Source of the DNA: Rhodococcus sp. CH91
Lineage (GTDB): Bacteria > Actinomycetota > Actinomycetes > Mycobacteriales > Mycobacteriaceae
Assembly (NCBI RefSeq): GCF_022554085.1
Contig: NZ_JAKFYR010000008.1
Coordinates: 1-64,000 of the forward strand
Direction: 5' to 3'
DNA length: 64,000 nucleotides
The translations under genes and the position numbers were made by a program. Shown here piece by piece: positions 37,071-45,111 of this stretch. The first letter of the stretch is position 1. The number at the start of each line of letters is the position of its first letter. Below the pieces are notes generated by a model, which was not told where the DNA came from, did no database searches, and was given only the letters and a program-made list of their open reading frames with translations.

Positions 37071-37721
37071 ATGACGCGCAGCCGACGGGAACCGTCCGCT
37101 CGGGTAGGTCGACGCCCGTCCACCTCGAAGGAGGAACTCGCCGCCATCGGCATCGAGTTGTTCATGGACGTCGGATTCGACGAGACGAGCATCGACGACA
37201 TCGCCGAGGCGGCCGGTATCGCGCGACGCACCTTCTTCCGGTACTTCCCCTCGAAGAACGAGCTGGCGTGGGGAGACTTCGACAAGCACCTGGCCGATAT
37301 GCGTGCGAGTCTCGAATCCATACCAGAGAACGTGCCCCTGTCCGAAGCGCTGACCACGGCTCTGCACGATTTCAACAGATTCCCCGAGAGCGAGGCCGAA
37401 CGGCACCGCGCGCGGATGCAGCTCATCCTGCACACACCTGCCCTCCAAGGTTATTCGTCGGTGATGTACCGCGGCTGGCGACAGGTCGTCGCGGACTTCG
37501 TCGCCCGGCGCATCGGAGCCGGGCCGGACGACCCCGTCCCCCGGACGTGCGGCTATCTGCTGCTCGGCGTCGCGATCGCCGCCTACGAGTCGTGGCTCGA
37601 CGAACCCGCCTCGGATCTGCACGACTACCTCGCCGCAGGAATGCGAACTCTGACCTCGGGCCTGGACTACAGTGACCCGACCTCCCCGTCCGAGCTCTCG
37701 AACAAGGGTGATTCGCCATGA
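37071..37721 (+). CDS. mftR: TetR-family mycofactocin regulator MftR
   Basis: A 216-residue TetR repressor. The helix-turn-helix is at about 37-70 (TSIDDIAEAAGIARRTFFRYFPSK split by the turn), followed by a ligand domain with the RMQLILHTPALQGY segment seen in MftR proteins. In mycobacteria MftR represses the mft genes and is released by long-chain acyl-CoAs. ATG at 37071 has GGGAG before it; an upstream ATG at 37011 would overlap the predicted operator and add an atypical N-terminus. It is divergent from mftA, and its stop overlaps the mftM start (ATGA). Confidence 0.92.
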   Translation: MTRSRREPSARVGRRPSTSKEELAAIGIELFMDVGFDETSIDDIAEAAGIARRTFFRYFPSKNELAWGDFDKHLADMRASLESIPENVPLSEALTTALHDFNRFPESEAERHRARMQLILHTPALQGYSSVMYRGWRQVVADFVARRIGAGPDDPVPRTCGYLLLGVAIAAYESWLDEPASDLHDYLAAGMRTLTSGLDYSDPTSPSELSNKGDSP

Positions 37722-38521
37722 CCGTGCTCGATTCGCTCGCACCCTGCCCGCCGGGCCGCTGGACCCACGGCCACGTGAGCGTCGAACGTGTGCCGGCCGG
37801 TCCGCTGACCCTGCGGCGCGACGCCGATCGCCTCCACGTCTCCCACTCCCTCGGCCCGGACCAGCTCAGTGAGCGCCTCGTCGCCGAGGTGACCGCATCG
37901 ATCCAGGATGCGGCCTTCGGGCAGAACGAGTTCGAACTCACCATGGTGGGGATCGTCCGTTCCACGGTTGCCGGCGCCCTCGAATCCTGGATCACCTACT
38001 ATCGCAATTCGCTCGGCGAACTCCTCGACGGCACAGCAGATTTCGCACCGATCCACGACAAGGCGGCAGAGCTGGTGCGTGGTGACGTGCTCGATCTCGG
38101 CTCGTGCTTCGGCTTTCTGCCACTACGACTCGCCGCAGCCGGTACGGCGGTCACGGCCACCGACATCCTGCCGGGCACCATGCGCCTGCTCGACGCGGTC
38201 GCGCCGCATCTCGGGCTTCGGGTCGACACGCTGGTATGCGACGCCGCGCACGTACCGGTCCCCGACGACAGTGCCGACACGGTGACCGCGATCCATCTGC
38301 TCGAGCACGTCGACGACCCCGTCGGGACCGCGATTCTCGACGAGGCGCTGCGCATCGCGAGAAAACGAGTGGTCGTGGCGGTACCCTTCGAAGACGAGGC
38401 AACGGCGTGCCACGGGCACATCCGCACCTTCGATGCCACCGCCCTCGAGGAACTCGGACGCAGCACCGGCCGAGAGTTCGACGTCTTCGAACACCACGGC
38501 GGGTGGCTCGTGATCGAGTGA
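37718..38521 (+). CDS. mftM: Mycofactocin oligosaccharide methyltransferase MftM
   Basis: A 267-residue SAM-dependent class I methyltransferase. The SAM motif is VLDLGSCFGFLPLRLAAAG near residue 125-145, followed by ATDILPG and by VTAIHLLEHVDDP, where the acidic/His motif of Rossmann methyltransferases sits. A roughly 100-residue N-terminal extension precedes it. MftM is described as the enzyme that 2-O-methylates the second glucose of the mycofactocin glycan. Overlap with mftR by ATGA and position opposite mftA support the call; the family match is from memory. Confidence 0.88.
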   Translation: MTVLDSLAPCPPGRWTHGHVSVERVPAGPLTLRRDADRLHVSHSLGPDQLSERLVAEVTASIQDAAFGQNEFELTMVGIVRSTVAGALESWITYYRNSLGELLDGTADFAPIHDKAAELVRGDVLDLGSCFGFLPLRLAAAGTAVTATDILPGTMRLLDAVAPHLGLRVDTLVCDAAHVPVPDDSADTVTAIHLLEHVDDPVGTAILDEALRIARKRVVVAVPFEDEATACHGHIRTFDATALEELGRSTGREFDVFEHHGGWLVIE

Positions 38522-38596
38522 TATCGCAGGAGTATCCGACCCATCCGGAGGTCGCCCGGTGACGAATGCCGGGTGTATCCGGAAGGAGGCCGCACG

Positions 38597-39043
38597 ATGG
38601 ACGAGAACGCAGAGAGCTTCTTCAGCTGGACCTCGCGCCGTATCGTTCTGCCGCACGGCGCCACGGACGAAGAAGCCTCGCGACCGCCCGGGCTGGTGAT
38701 GGACTGCCGTCCGATTCCCGAACGGCCGGATGTGCGACTGCTCGTCTATCACGACGACACGAACGACGCCGACTACGACGCCGTCGTCATCGGGAGGACC
38801 GACGGCGCGAACGACATCCCGGTCATCACGACACCGGAGGAGTGCCTTCTCGTCGCAGCGGCGCGGGCCGAGACCGGCCCCGCGATCGTGCTCGCCGCAC
38901 CGACGGGTGACGACCTCGGCAAGCGGGTACGGGAGGTCACCAACCAGATCCTCCGAGGCGGACCGCTACTGTGCCTGATCCTGTGCACCGGAGCATTGTC
39001 CGTGCTGCTGCCGTTGCACTCCTCGACTCCGGACACACGCTGA
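38597..39043 (+). CDS. Hypothetical protein with one C-terminal membrane helix
   Basis: A 148-residue protein of unknown function. Residues 1-110 are soluble and acidic, with short strands such as VRLLVYHDD and PAIVLAAPTGDD; a single hydrophobic segment GGPLLCLILCTGALSVLLPL near 120-140 would anchor it with the N-terminus in the cytosol, and a short tail follows. ATG at 38597 has a near-perfect GGAAGGAGG ribosome site; an earlier in-frame ATG at 38573 lacks one. It follows mftM by 75 bases on the same strand and could be a late member of the mftR-mftM transcript. Its 3' end overlaps the convergent oxidoreductase gene. Confidence 0.7.
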   Translation: MDENAESFFSWTSRRIVLPHGATDEEASRPPGLVMDCRPIPERPDVRLLVYHDDTNDADYDAVVIGRTDGANDIPVITTPEECLLVAAARAETGPAIVLAAPTGDDLGKRVREVTNQILRGGPLLCLILCTGALSVLLPLHSSTPDTR

Positions 39044-39850
39044 CGCCGGACCGGTGGCGGTAGTCCGGATCGCACCCTGGGCGACGGCGTGGACATCCGG
39101 CCCGTACTCACCGGGGCGGACGTGGTCGAGCAGCACGTGCTCCCCGTCGTAGTCCCCTCCGCGGAGCGGCCGGTACGCGATCGCCGTCTCCGAGTTCATA
39201 CGGTCCAGGCGATCGCGCAACCGCTTCTCCTCGTCCGGGAAGGTCGCTCGATCGAGGAGATCGGCACTCGCGACGAGATGCGGTCGCAGTACCCGCATTC
39301 CGGTGTAGAAGGCCGTGCCGTGCAGCAGCGGCCACAGCACGTGGTCGATCGCACCGCTGATACCTCGCGGCCCGAGCGCCGTAGCCCGATCCCCCGCGGT
39401 GACGACGACGAGCATGGTCCTGCCGGCCAGCCCACCGTCACCGTATCTCCGGACGCGCCCCTGCTCGTCGCGGACGCCGAATGCGAAACCGGCGGTGAAC
39501 ACCCGGTCGAACCAGCCCTTCAGGATCGCGGGCATGCCGTACCACCACAGCGGAAACGACACGACGAGGTGTCGCGCGGCGCGCAGCGCGTCCTGTTCGC
39601 GCCGGATGTCCTCGGCGAGGCGACCCGTCGTCGCGGCGTGTTTCTGCCGCTCGGACAACGTACCTCCCGTCGCCGTGCCGAAGTCGGCGTCCGACAGTAC
39701 CGGATTCCAGTTCATCGCGTAGAGATCCGAGACCGCGACCCGAGTGCCCGCCTCGCGCAACCGCGACACCCCTGATCGCACCAGGGCGTGACCCAGCGAG
39801 GTCTCGTCCGGATGAGCATGCACCCACAGAACACTGTCTCTCTCCGTCAT
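38966..39850 (-). CDS. NAD(P)H:quinone-type flavodoxin-fold oxidoreductase
   Basis: A 294-residue flavodoxin-like protein of the NQO/KefF family that reduces quinones or similar electrophiles with NAD(P)H. Family marks are WVHAHPDETSLGHAL near residue 9, FPLWWYGMPAILKGWFDRVF near 100-120 (each run kept short here), and GDGGLAGRTMLVVVTAGD near 140. ATG at 39850 starts the fold. The final 40 residues are low-complexity and overlap the tail of the hypothetical gene by 78 bases, so they are probably not functional. A divergent HxlR regulator, 98 bases away, suggests induction by electrophiles. Confidence 0.86.
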   Translation of the reverse strand: MTERDSVLWVHAHPDETSLGHALVRSGVSRLREAGTRVAVSDLYAMNWNPVLSDADFGTATGGTLSERQKHAATTGRLAEDIRREQDALRAARHLVVSFPLWWYGMPAILKGWFDRVFTAGFAFGVRDEQGRVRRYGDGGLAGRTMLVVVTAGDRATALGPRGISGAIDHVLWPLLHGTAFYTGMRVLRPHLVASADLLDRATFPDEEKRLRDRLDRMNSETAIAYRPLRGGDYDGEHVLLDHVRPGEYGPDVHAVAQGAIRTTATGPASACVRSRGVQRQQHGQCSGAQDQAQ

Positions 39851-39948
39851 ACATCCATGGTCTGTTTCTGGGAACATGATGTGAAGTACGCACTTTCGAT
39901 GCACATACTGACCGTCGTGTAAGCATCGTCGCCGAGCAGGGGGTTCCG
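39851..39948. promoter_or_regulatory. Divergent control region of the oxidoreductase and HxlR genes
   Basis: A 98-base gap between two divergent starts. It is locally AT-rich around GTGAAGTACGCAC and CATGATGTGAAG, which are the likely HxlR operator and promoter area. I do not see a clean palindrome, so the operator is not defined. Confidence 0.35.
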
Positions 39949-40293
39949 ATGACGCGGAAGGCCGTCGAGACGGCAATGCAGGTGTGCCCGGTCGAGATCG
40001 CGGTGGTGGTCCTCGGCGGCGCCTGGAAACTCACGATCGTCAAGAACCTGATCGGTGGGCCCTGCCGGTTCGGCGAACTGGGGCGGAGGGTCGGGCCGAT
40101 CAGCGCCCGGGTGCTCACCCGGCAGCTTAGGGAGCTGGAGACCGACGGCATCGTCTCGCGCACCGTCTTCGCCGAAGTGCCTCCTCGGGTGGAATACGAG
40201 TTGACCGAACTGGGCCGGACCCTCGAGGTCGCGGTCGCATGGCTCGACGAGTGGGGCAAGGCCTACAGCAGCAAGGTCGTCTCGCGCACGTGA
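39949..40293 (+). CDS. HxlR-family transcriptional regulator
   Basis: A 114-residue winged-helix regulator. The hallmarks are CPVEIAVVVLGGAWKLTIVKNL near residues 13-34 (helix 1-2 with the GGxWKLxI core), RFGELGRRVGPISARVLTRQLRELE near 40-65 and a wing region ending VEYELTELG. The single Cys13 is placed as in redox- or quinone-sensing HxlR proteins such as HypR or QorR. It is divergent from the quinone oxidoreductase gene, which it most likely represses together with itself. The 345-base gene has a G-rich ribosome site before ATG 39949. Confidence 0.9.
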   Translation: MTRKAVETAMQVCPVEIAVVVLGGAWKLTIVKNLIGGPCRFGELGRRVGPISARVLTRQLRELETDGIVSRTVFAEVPPRVEYELTELGRTLEVAVAWLDEWGKAYSSKVVSRT

Positions 40294-40363
40294 TGCCGGG
40301 GCGAGATCCTGTTCGCGGCCGAATGCACCGCTGCGACCCGCGACACGGATCGGGCAGGTCGGG

Positions 40364-42343
40364 TCACGGCCCGGTATCCCCCATGACCGCCCCCTCGCGG
40401 CGCGGGTCGGCTCCTCCGATCCACCCACCGTCCCCTCGCACCAGCGCGCTCAGACCACTGGACCTGGGAGCGACCGACACTTCGTGACCCTTCTCGCGGA
40501 GTTGTCGTACGAGCGGGTCGTTCGCTCCGTCGTCGGCTCCGTCGACGGCCGGATGTTCGCCGCCGATACCGGTCACCGGGGTGTTCGCGGCGCCGAACGA
40601 CACCGCGGAGACCGCTTGCTGTGGATCGAGTCCCCAATCGAGTGTGCCGACGAGTGTCTGGACGACGAACTGGATGATCACCGAACCACCGGGGGACCCC
40701 ACCACCATGTACACGCTGCCGCGTTCCCCCTCCGGGCTTCGTTCGAAGACGAGTGTCGGAGCCATCGAACTGCGGGGACGTTTGCCGGGCTCCACGCGGT
40801 TGGCGACGGGCAGACCTTCCTCGTCGACCGGTTCGGCGGCGAAGTCCGTGAGTTGGTTGTTGAGCAGGAAGCCGTCGACCATGTGGAAGGAACCGAATGC
40901 CGACTCGACGGTCGTCGTCATGGATGCGACGTTGCCGTAACTGTCGGCGACCGAGATGTGGCTGGTGCCGTGTTCGGGACTCTGCGGTGGCATGCCGAGA
41001 GGCACGGGACCGAAGTCGCCCGGCTCCGCCTCGCCCATGCTCTTGCCCGGATCGATCAGTCCGGCACGTTCGGACAGATATCCGGGATTCACCAGGGTGT
41101 CGAGCGAACCACCGGGCAGCGGAACGAAATCGGCGTCGGCGACGTACTTGTCGCGGTCGGCGTAGGCGAGCCGCTCGGCTTCGGCGATCAGATGGACCGC
41201 CTCCGCGTCGGGCACACCTCCGTCGGCATCCACCTCGGTGGGCGGTAGTGCGGCGAGATCGAAGTTCTCGAGGATGCCGAGAGTCGCGGCGACCGCCGTG
41301 CCTCCCGAGGACGGAGTGGGCATCCCGCAGATCTCGTACTCCCGATAGGGAGTACACAGCGGCGTGCGTTCCTTCGCCTCGTAGGCGGCGAGATCGTCGA
41401 GGGTCATGGTGCCCGGCGTGCGCCCGCCCGAATCGGTGCCCGTGGCGTCGACGATCCCCTGTGCGATGTCGCCGCTGTAGAAGGCGTCGGCACCACCGGT
41501 GGCTATCGCGGACAGTGTCTTCGCCATCGCCGGATTGGTGAGCGTCTCCCCGGCCGATCTGGGCGAGCCGTCGGGACGCAGGAAGTAGGCGCGAGCCTCG
41601 TCGTCGAGCGCGAGCTGTGCGGCGGAATCGGCGATCGACTGCGCCATGCGGTCGCTGATCACGACGCCGTCGTCCGCGAGATCGATCGCCGGCCCGAACA
41701 GCTCGCTCCAGTCGCTGCGGCCGTGCTCGCCGTGGACCTTCTCCAGCATGCGGACCACACCGGGCACCCCGATGGACCGGCCGCTGGCACGTGCGTCCGG
41801 ACGCGGCTCCGTGCGCTCGGTGTCGCTGATCCAGCGCAGGTAGTTCTCGGTCGCGGACATCGGTGCCGTCTCGCGGCCGTCGTATGCCCGCACCTGCCCG
41901 GACGCGGCGTCGTAGTACACGAGGAAGGCCCCGCCGCCGATGCCCGACGACTGGGGTTCGACGAGGCCGAGAACCATCTGTGCCGCGACGAGCGCGTCGG
42001 CTGCGGTCCCGCCCTCACGCAGGACCTCGCAGGCCGCTTCGGTGGAGACCGGATTGGCCGTGGACACGGCGTACGAGGACGTGGTCACCGCCGTCATACC
42101 GCTGCGATATCCCGTGGCGACCTCGGGATTCGTGGAGATGTCGCGGTCTCCGGACTCGGGTGGCCGAGATGTGCCGGCGAGCGGTGTGCCGTTCGGTTCT
42201 GCGGTGCACGTCGCGGCGCCCGCGCTTTCCTGCCTGCCGGAGGTGTCGGCCGATACCGAGGTGCACGCGCCGAGGAGTGCGATCGCGACGGTCGCGGCGA
42301 ACGCGGTGCGGATATCGGACCGGATGCTCGCAGGCGAAAACAT
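40364..42343 (-). CDS. ggt: Gamma-glutamyltransferase, lipoprotein form
   Basis: A 659-residue secreted gamma-glutamyltranspeptidase. It cleaves gamma-glutamyl bonds, for example in glutathione-like compounds, and transfers or hydrolyses the glutamyl group outside the membrane. The N-terminus is a lipoprotein signal with lipobox LLGAC (Cys27). The large subunit contains the GGGAF segment near 134. The precursor self-cleaves before Thr460 in HGTSHISVAD, the nucleophile of the small subunit; the PSSMAPT-like segment and the GSPGG oxyanion-loop motif follow. Between HxlR (convergent) and kshB (divergent) it appears to be a single gene. A mycothiol-bacterium lacks glutathione, so its true substrate is open. 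Confidence 0.93.
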   Translation of the reverse strand: MFSPASIRSDIRTAFAATVAIALLGACTSVSADTSGRQESAGAATCTAEPNGTPLAGTSRPPESGDRDISTNPEVATGYRSGMTAVTTSSYAVSTANPVSTEAACEVLREGGTAADALVAAQMVLGLVEPQSSGIGGGAFLVYYDAASGQVRAYDGRETAPMSATENYLRWISDTERTEPRPDARASGRSIGVPGVVRMLEKVHGEHGRSDWSELFGPAIDLADDGVVISDRMAQSIADSAAQLALDDEARAYFLRPDGSPRSAGETLTNPAMAKTLSAIATGGADAFYSGDIAQGIVDATGTDSGGRTPGTMTLDDLAAYEAKERTPLCTPYREYEICGMPTPSSGGTAVAATLGILENFDLAALPPTEVDADGGVPDAEAVHLIAEAERLAYADRDKYVADADFVPLPGGSLDTLVNPGYLSERAGLIDPGKSMGEAEPGDFGPVPLGMPPQSPEHGTSHISVADSYGNVASMTTTVESAFGSFHMVDGFLLNNQLTDFAAEPVDEEGLPVANRVEPGKRPRSSMAPTLVFERSPEGERGSVYMVVGSPGGSVIIQFVVQTLVGTLDWGLDPQQAVSAVSFGAANTPVTGIGGEHPAVDGADDGANDPLVRQLREKGHEVSVAPRSSGLSALVRGDGGWIGGADPRREGAVMGDTGP

Positions 42344-42540
42344 TCATAGACGGTAACGGGGCGAAGCCCTTCACGTGAGGACTTCGACGAGCACCTGTCC
42401 TCGTCGAATCGATCCACCTCGGCAGAGGCGTGACATCGGCCGGGCAGGCAGGTCGTTTTCCCGCTGACCGGGTGGGCCCGTCACCCACCGGAACGGTCCC
42501 GGTACCGTTTTCCTCATCCGATGCGCGCTGGTAGCCTGAC

Positions 42541-42554
42541 TAGAACACGTTCTA
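42541..42554. promoter_or_regulatory. KstR-type operator upstream of kshB
   Basis: TAGAACACGTTCTA fits the KstR consensus (TNNAACNNGTTNNA) with perfect TAGAAC/GTTCTA arms. It lies 47 bases before the kshB ATG, where it would repress transcription until cholesterol-derived CoA thioesters release KstR. The match is to the consensus as I remember it for mycobacteria and rhodococci. Confidence 0.8.
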
Positions 42555-42601
42555 GATTCTGGCCCTGCGCGGCCGTATTGCAGGAGAGGACGAGAACACC
42601 C

Positions 42602-43657
42602 ATGACGACTGTCGAGGTGCCCCACGGCTCACGATCGGTGATGCTCACCGTGTCCGCCGTCGTCGAGGAGACCGCCGATACGCGGTCGATCGTGTTCGCC
42701 GTCCCCGACGACCTGCGCGACAAGTTCGCTTACCGGCCCGGCCAGTTCCTCACGTTGCGCATCCCGAGCGAGCGGACGGGCTCGGTGGCACGCTGCTACT
42801 CGCTCGCCAGTTCGCCGTTCAGCGACGACGCTCCCAAGGTGACCGTCAAGCGCACCTCCGACGGTTACGGATCGAACTGGCTGTGCGACAACGTCGCGGC
42901 GGGCCAGACCATCGAGGTCCTTCCCCCGGCCGGGGTCTTCACCCCGAAGTCGCTCGATCACGACTTCCTGCTCTTCGGTGGCGGCAGCGGCATCACCCCG
43001 GTGATCTCGATCCTCAAGTCCGCACTCACCCAGGGCGGCGGCAAGGTGGTGCTCGTCTACGCCAACCGCGACGAGAAGTCGGTCATCTTCGCGGAGGAGC
43101 TGCGCGCCCTCGCGGAGAAGTACCCGACCCGCCTCACGGTCGTCCACTGGCTCGAATCCGTTCAGGGACTGCCCACCGCCGAGCAGCTCGCGGCGCTCGT
43201 GGCGCCCTACGAGTCGTACGAGGCGTTCATGTGCGGCCCCGGACCGTTCATGGACACGGTCCACCGGGCCCTGAACACCGTGGGAATGCCCCGCGCCCGC
43301 GTGCACGCCGAGGTCTTCAACTCCCTCTCGGGCGATCCGTTCGCCGACCAGGCGCCGGTCGAGGTCAGCGAGGAGGACGCCGCCGACGCGGCTACCGTCG
43401 AGGTGGAGCTCGACGGCGAGGTCCACACGCTCTCGTGGCCGCGGAAGCAGACCCTCGTCGACATCATGCTCGCGAAGGGCATCGACGTGCCGTATTCGTG
43501 CCAGGAAGGCGAATGCGGGTCGTGTGCGTGCACCGTGCTCGAAGGCAAGGTCGAGATGGAGCACTGCGACGTGCTCGACCCCGAGGACATCGAGGCCGGC
43601 TACATCCTGGGCTGCCAGGCGCGACCGGTGACCGACCACCTCAAGATCGAGTTCTGA
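42602..43657 (+). CDS. kshB: 3-ketosteroid 9-alpha-hydroxylase reductase component KshB
   Basis: A 351-residue electron-transfer protein passing electrons from NAD(P)H via FAD and a [2Fe-2S] centre to the KshA oxygenase, which opens ring B of 3-ketosteroids. Layout: FAD domain with RCYSLASSP near 65, NAD(P) domain with FGGGSGITPV near 120, and a plant-type ferredoxin domain with Cys300-x4-Cys305-x2-Cys308 in CQEGECGSCAC and a fourth Cys near 338. ATG at 42602 starts the family homology. The adjacent KstR-type operator separates it from look-alikes such as PaaE or Hmp. No kshA is in the window, which is usual. Confidence 0.9.
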   Translation: MTTVEVPHGSRSVMLTVSAVVEETADTRSIVFAVPDDLRDKFAYRPGQFLTLRIPSERTGSVARCYSLASSPFSDDAPKVTVKRTSDGYGSNWLCDNVAAGQTIEVLPPAGVFTPKSLDHDFLLFGGGSGITPVISILKSALTQGGGKVVLVYANRDEKSVIFAEELRALAEKYPTRLTVVHWLESVQGLPTAEQLAALVAPYESYEAFMCGPGPFMDTVHRALNTVGMPRARVHAEVFNSLSGDPFADQAPVEVSEEDAADAATVEVELDGEVHTLSWPRKQTLVDIMLAKGIDVPYSCQEGECGSCACTVLEGKVEMEHCDVLDPEDIEAGYILGCQARPVTDHLKIEF

Positions 43658-43679
43658 TTCCGCGGAGTTCCGACCCCGC

Positions 43680-43723
43680 GGGAAGAGCCGGCGCCTACGA
43701 ACGAACGGGCGCCGGCTCTTCCC
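43680..43723. terminator. 16-bp bidirectional stem-loop terminator
   Basis: GGGAAGAGCCGGCGCC at 43680-43695 pairs perfectly with 43708-43723 around a 12-base loop. It follows the kshB stop by 22 bases and its right arm is inside the 3' end of the convergent MFS gene, so it can serve both. Confidence 0.85.
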
Positions 43724-44945
43724 GCATCCGGGCCGGATCGGCCTTCGGCGTACGCACCAGCACGCCGGCACCGGCCACGAGAGCCAGTATCGCGACGACC
43801 ACCCCGTAGCCGACGGCCGTGGACGTCAGACCGAACGATCCGGCGGCGACTCCGGCGGCCATCGCCGGCACGGAGAAGGCGAAATAGCAGACCACGAAGG
43901 TGGTCGCGAAGATCCGGCCACGTTCGTGCGCGCGTCCCAGGGAACCCACCACGCTCATCGCCCCGACGAAGGTCGATCCCCACCCGAAACCGGCAACCGC
44001 CGTACCCGCGTAGTAGACCGCGACCCACCCGGTGAGCAAGGCGGTGATCACCACGGCCAGTCCGGACGCGAGCAGCGCGGCACCGACGACCACGATGCGA
44101 TGCGGGTCGCGGCGGGCCATCGTGGTGGCCGCGAGCGTTCCCGAGGTGAACAGGGTGGCGATCGCCAGCCCCGCGGCGAGCCGGTTGTGGACGTCGAACA
44201 CCGAGTCGACGATGGACGGTCCCAGCGACATGTACAACCCACCGAGTGCCCAGGCCGACATCAGGCTGGGGAGGATGAGCAGATACCGGCCACGGACCTC
44301 CCGCGGCACCGAGGCGCTCGGCACCAAGCTGCGCAGGGCGGCTCGTCGCGAGGGGAAACCCACCGACGGGGAGGTCTCCGGAACGAAGATCAGCGCCGCC
44401 GCCAGCGCCGCCGCCAGGACCGCGACGACCACATAGCTCAGCACCGTCGGAAACGGCGCGAACTGCACGAGCACACCCGCTCCCGCCGCACCGAGCGCGA
44501 GTCCGAGCGAGGGCGCCGCCGTGTTGATCAACGGCCCGATGTGCGCGTTCGGCTGCATCTCGATCACCGCGGCAGCGAGGGCACTCGTCGCCGCACCCAC
44601 CGCCAGACCCTGCAGAATCCTCGCGACGATCAGCCCTTCGACACCCGGGGACAGGACGAAGACGATCATGCTCACGGCGAGCAGCAGCAGCGCCGCCACG
44701 ATCACCGGCCGGCGGCCGATGTGATCGGACAGCGATCCCACGGTCACCAGGGCAGCGAGCAGGGCGAGCACGTAGACCGCGAACACCACCGTGAGGGTCG
44801 CCGCGGAGAAGCCCCACATCTGCTGATAGACGGGATACAGCGGCGACGGCGCGGACGACGACGCGGTGAGAGTGAACGCTCCCAGCCCTGCCACGGCGAA
44901 ACCGAACGTGCGGATCCGGCCACGGGGTCGTACGGGAGCAGTCAT
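43695..44945 (-). CDS. MFS transporter, drug/metabolite efflux type
   Basis: A 416-residue 12-helix major-facilitator protein. The loop 2-3 signature GSLSDHIGRRPVI lies near residue 65, and helix 4 has ARILQGLAVGA near 100. The short central loop holds basic residues and no soluble domain, and the N-terminus is short. It resembles exporters that expel drugs or small metabolites rather than sugar importers. ATG at 44945 has CAGGAGG directly upstream; the 41 earlier codons overlap the palindromic operator region and are not real. Two palindromes upstream suggest control by an unlinked TetR-type repressor. The last codons overlap a terminator stem. Confidence 0.88.
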   Translation of the reverse strand: MTAPVRPRGRIRTFGFAVAGLGAFTLTASSSAPSPLYPVYQQMWGFSAATLTVVFAVYVLALLAALVTVGSLSDHIGRRPVIVAALLLLAVSMIVFVLSPGVEGLIVARILQGLAVGAATSALAAAVIEMQPNAHIGPLINTAAPSLGLALGAAGAGVLVQFAPFPTVLSYVVVAVLAAALAAALIFVPETSPSVGFPSRRAALRSLVPSASVPREVRGRYLLILPSLMSAWALGGLYMSLGPSIVDSVFDVHNRLAAGLAIATLFTSGTLAATTMARRDPHRIVVVGAALLASGLAVVITALLTGWVAVYYAGTAVAGFGWGSTFVGAMSVVGSLGRAHERGRIFATTFVVCYFAFSVPAMAAGVAAGSFGLTSTAVGYGVVVAILALVAGAGVLVRTPKADPARMREEPAPVRS

Positions 44946-44985
44946 CGAACCTCCTGAGTCGCACAGGAGCGTGCCGCGCGGACAT

Positions 44986-45026
44986 CGAACGGGCACGTTC
45001 CGTGAGTGCATCGAACGGCCCGTTCG
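44986..45026. promoter_or_regulatory. Two related palindromes, putative operator pair
   Basis: CGAACGGGCACGTTC at 44986-45000 and CGAACGGCCCGTTCG at 45012-45026 share the CGAACG/CGTTC arms; the second is a perfect 15-base palindrome. Their centres are 26 bases apart and lie 48 and 74 bases upstream of the MFS start, a normal position for a repressor pair. No regulator is adjacent. Confidence 0.55.
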
Positions 45027-45111
45027 GTGCGACGAACGTCGCGGGCGGGCAGGTGAACGTCTCTTCACCCAACGTCATTCGCCCCGCGAAGTATTCCTCG
45101 CGTCGACGGCC

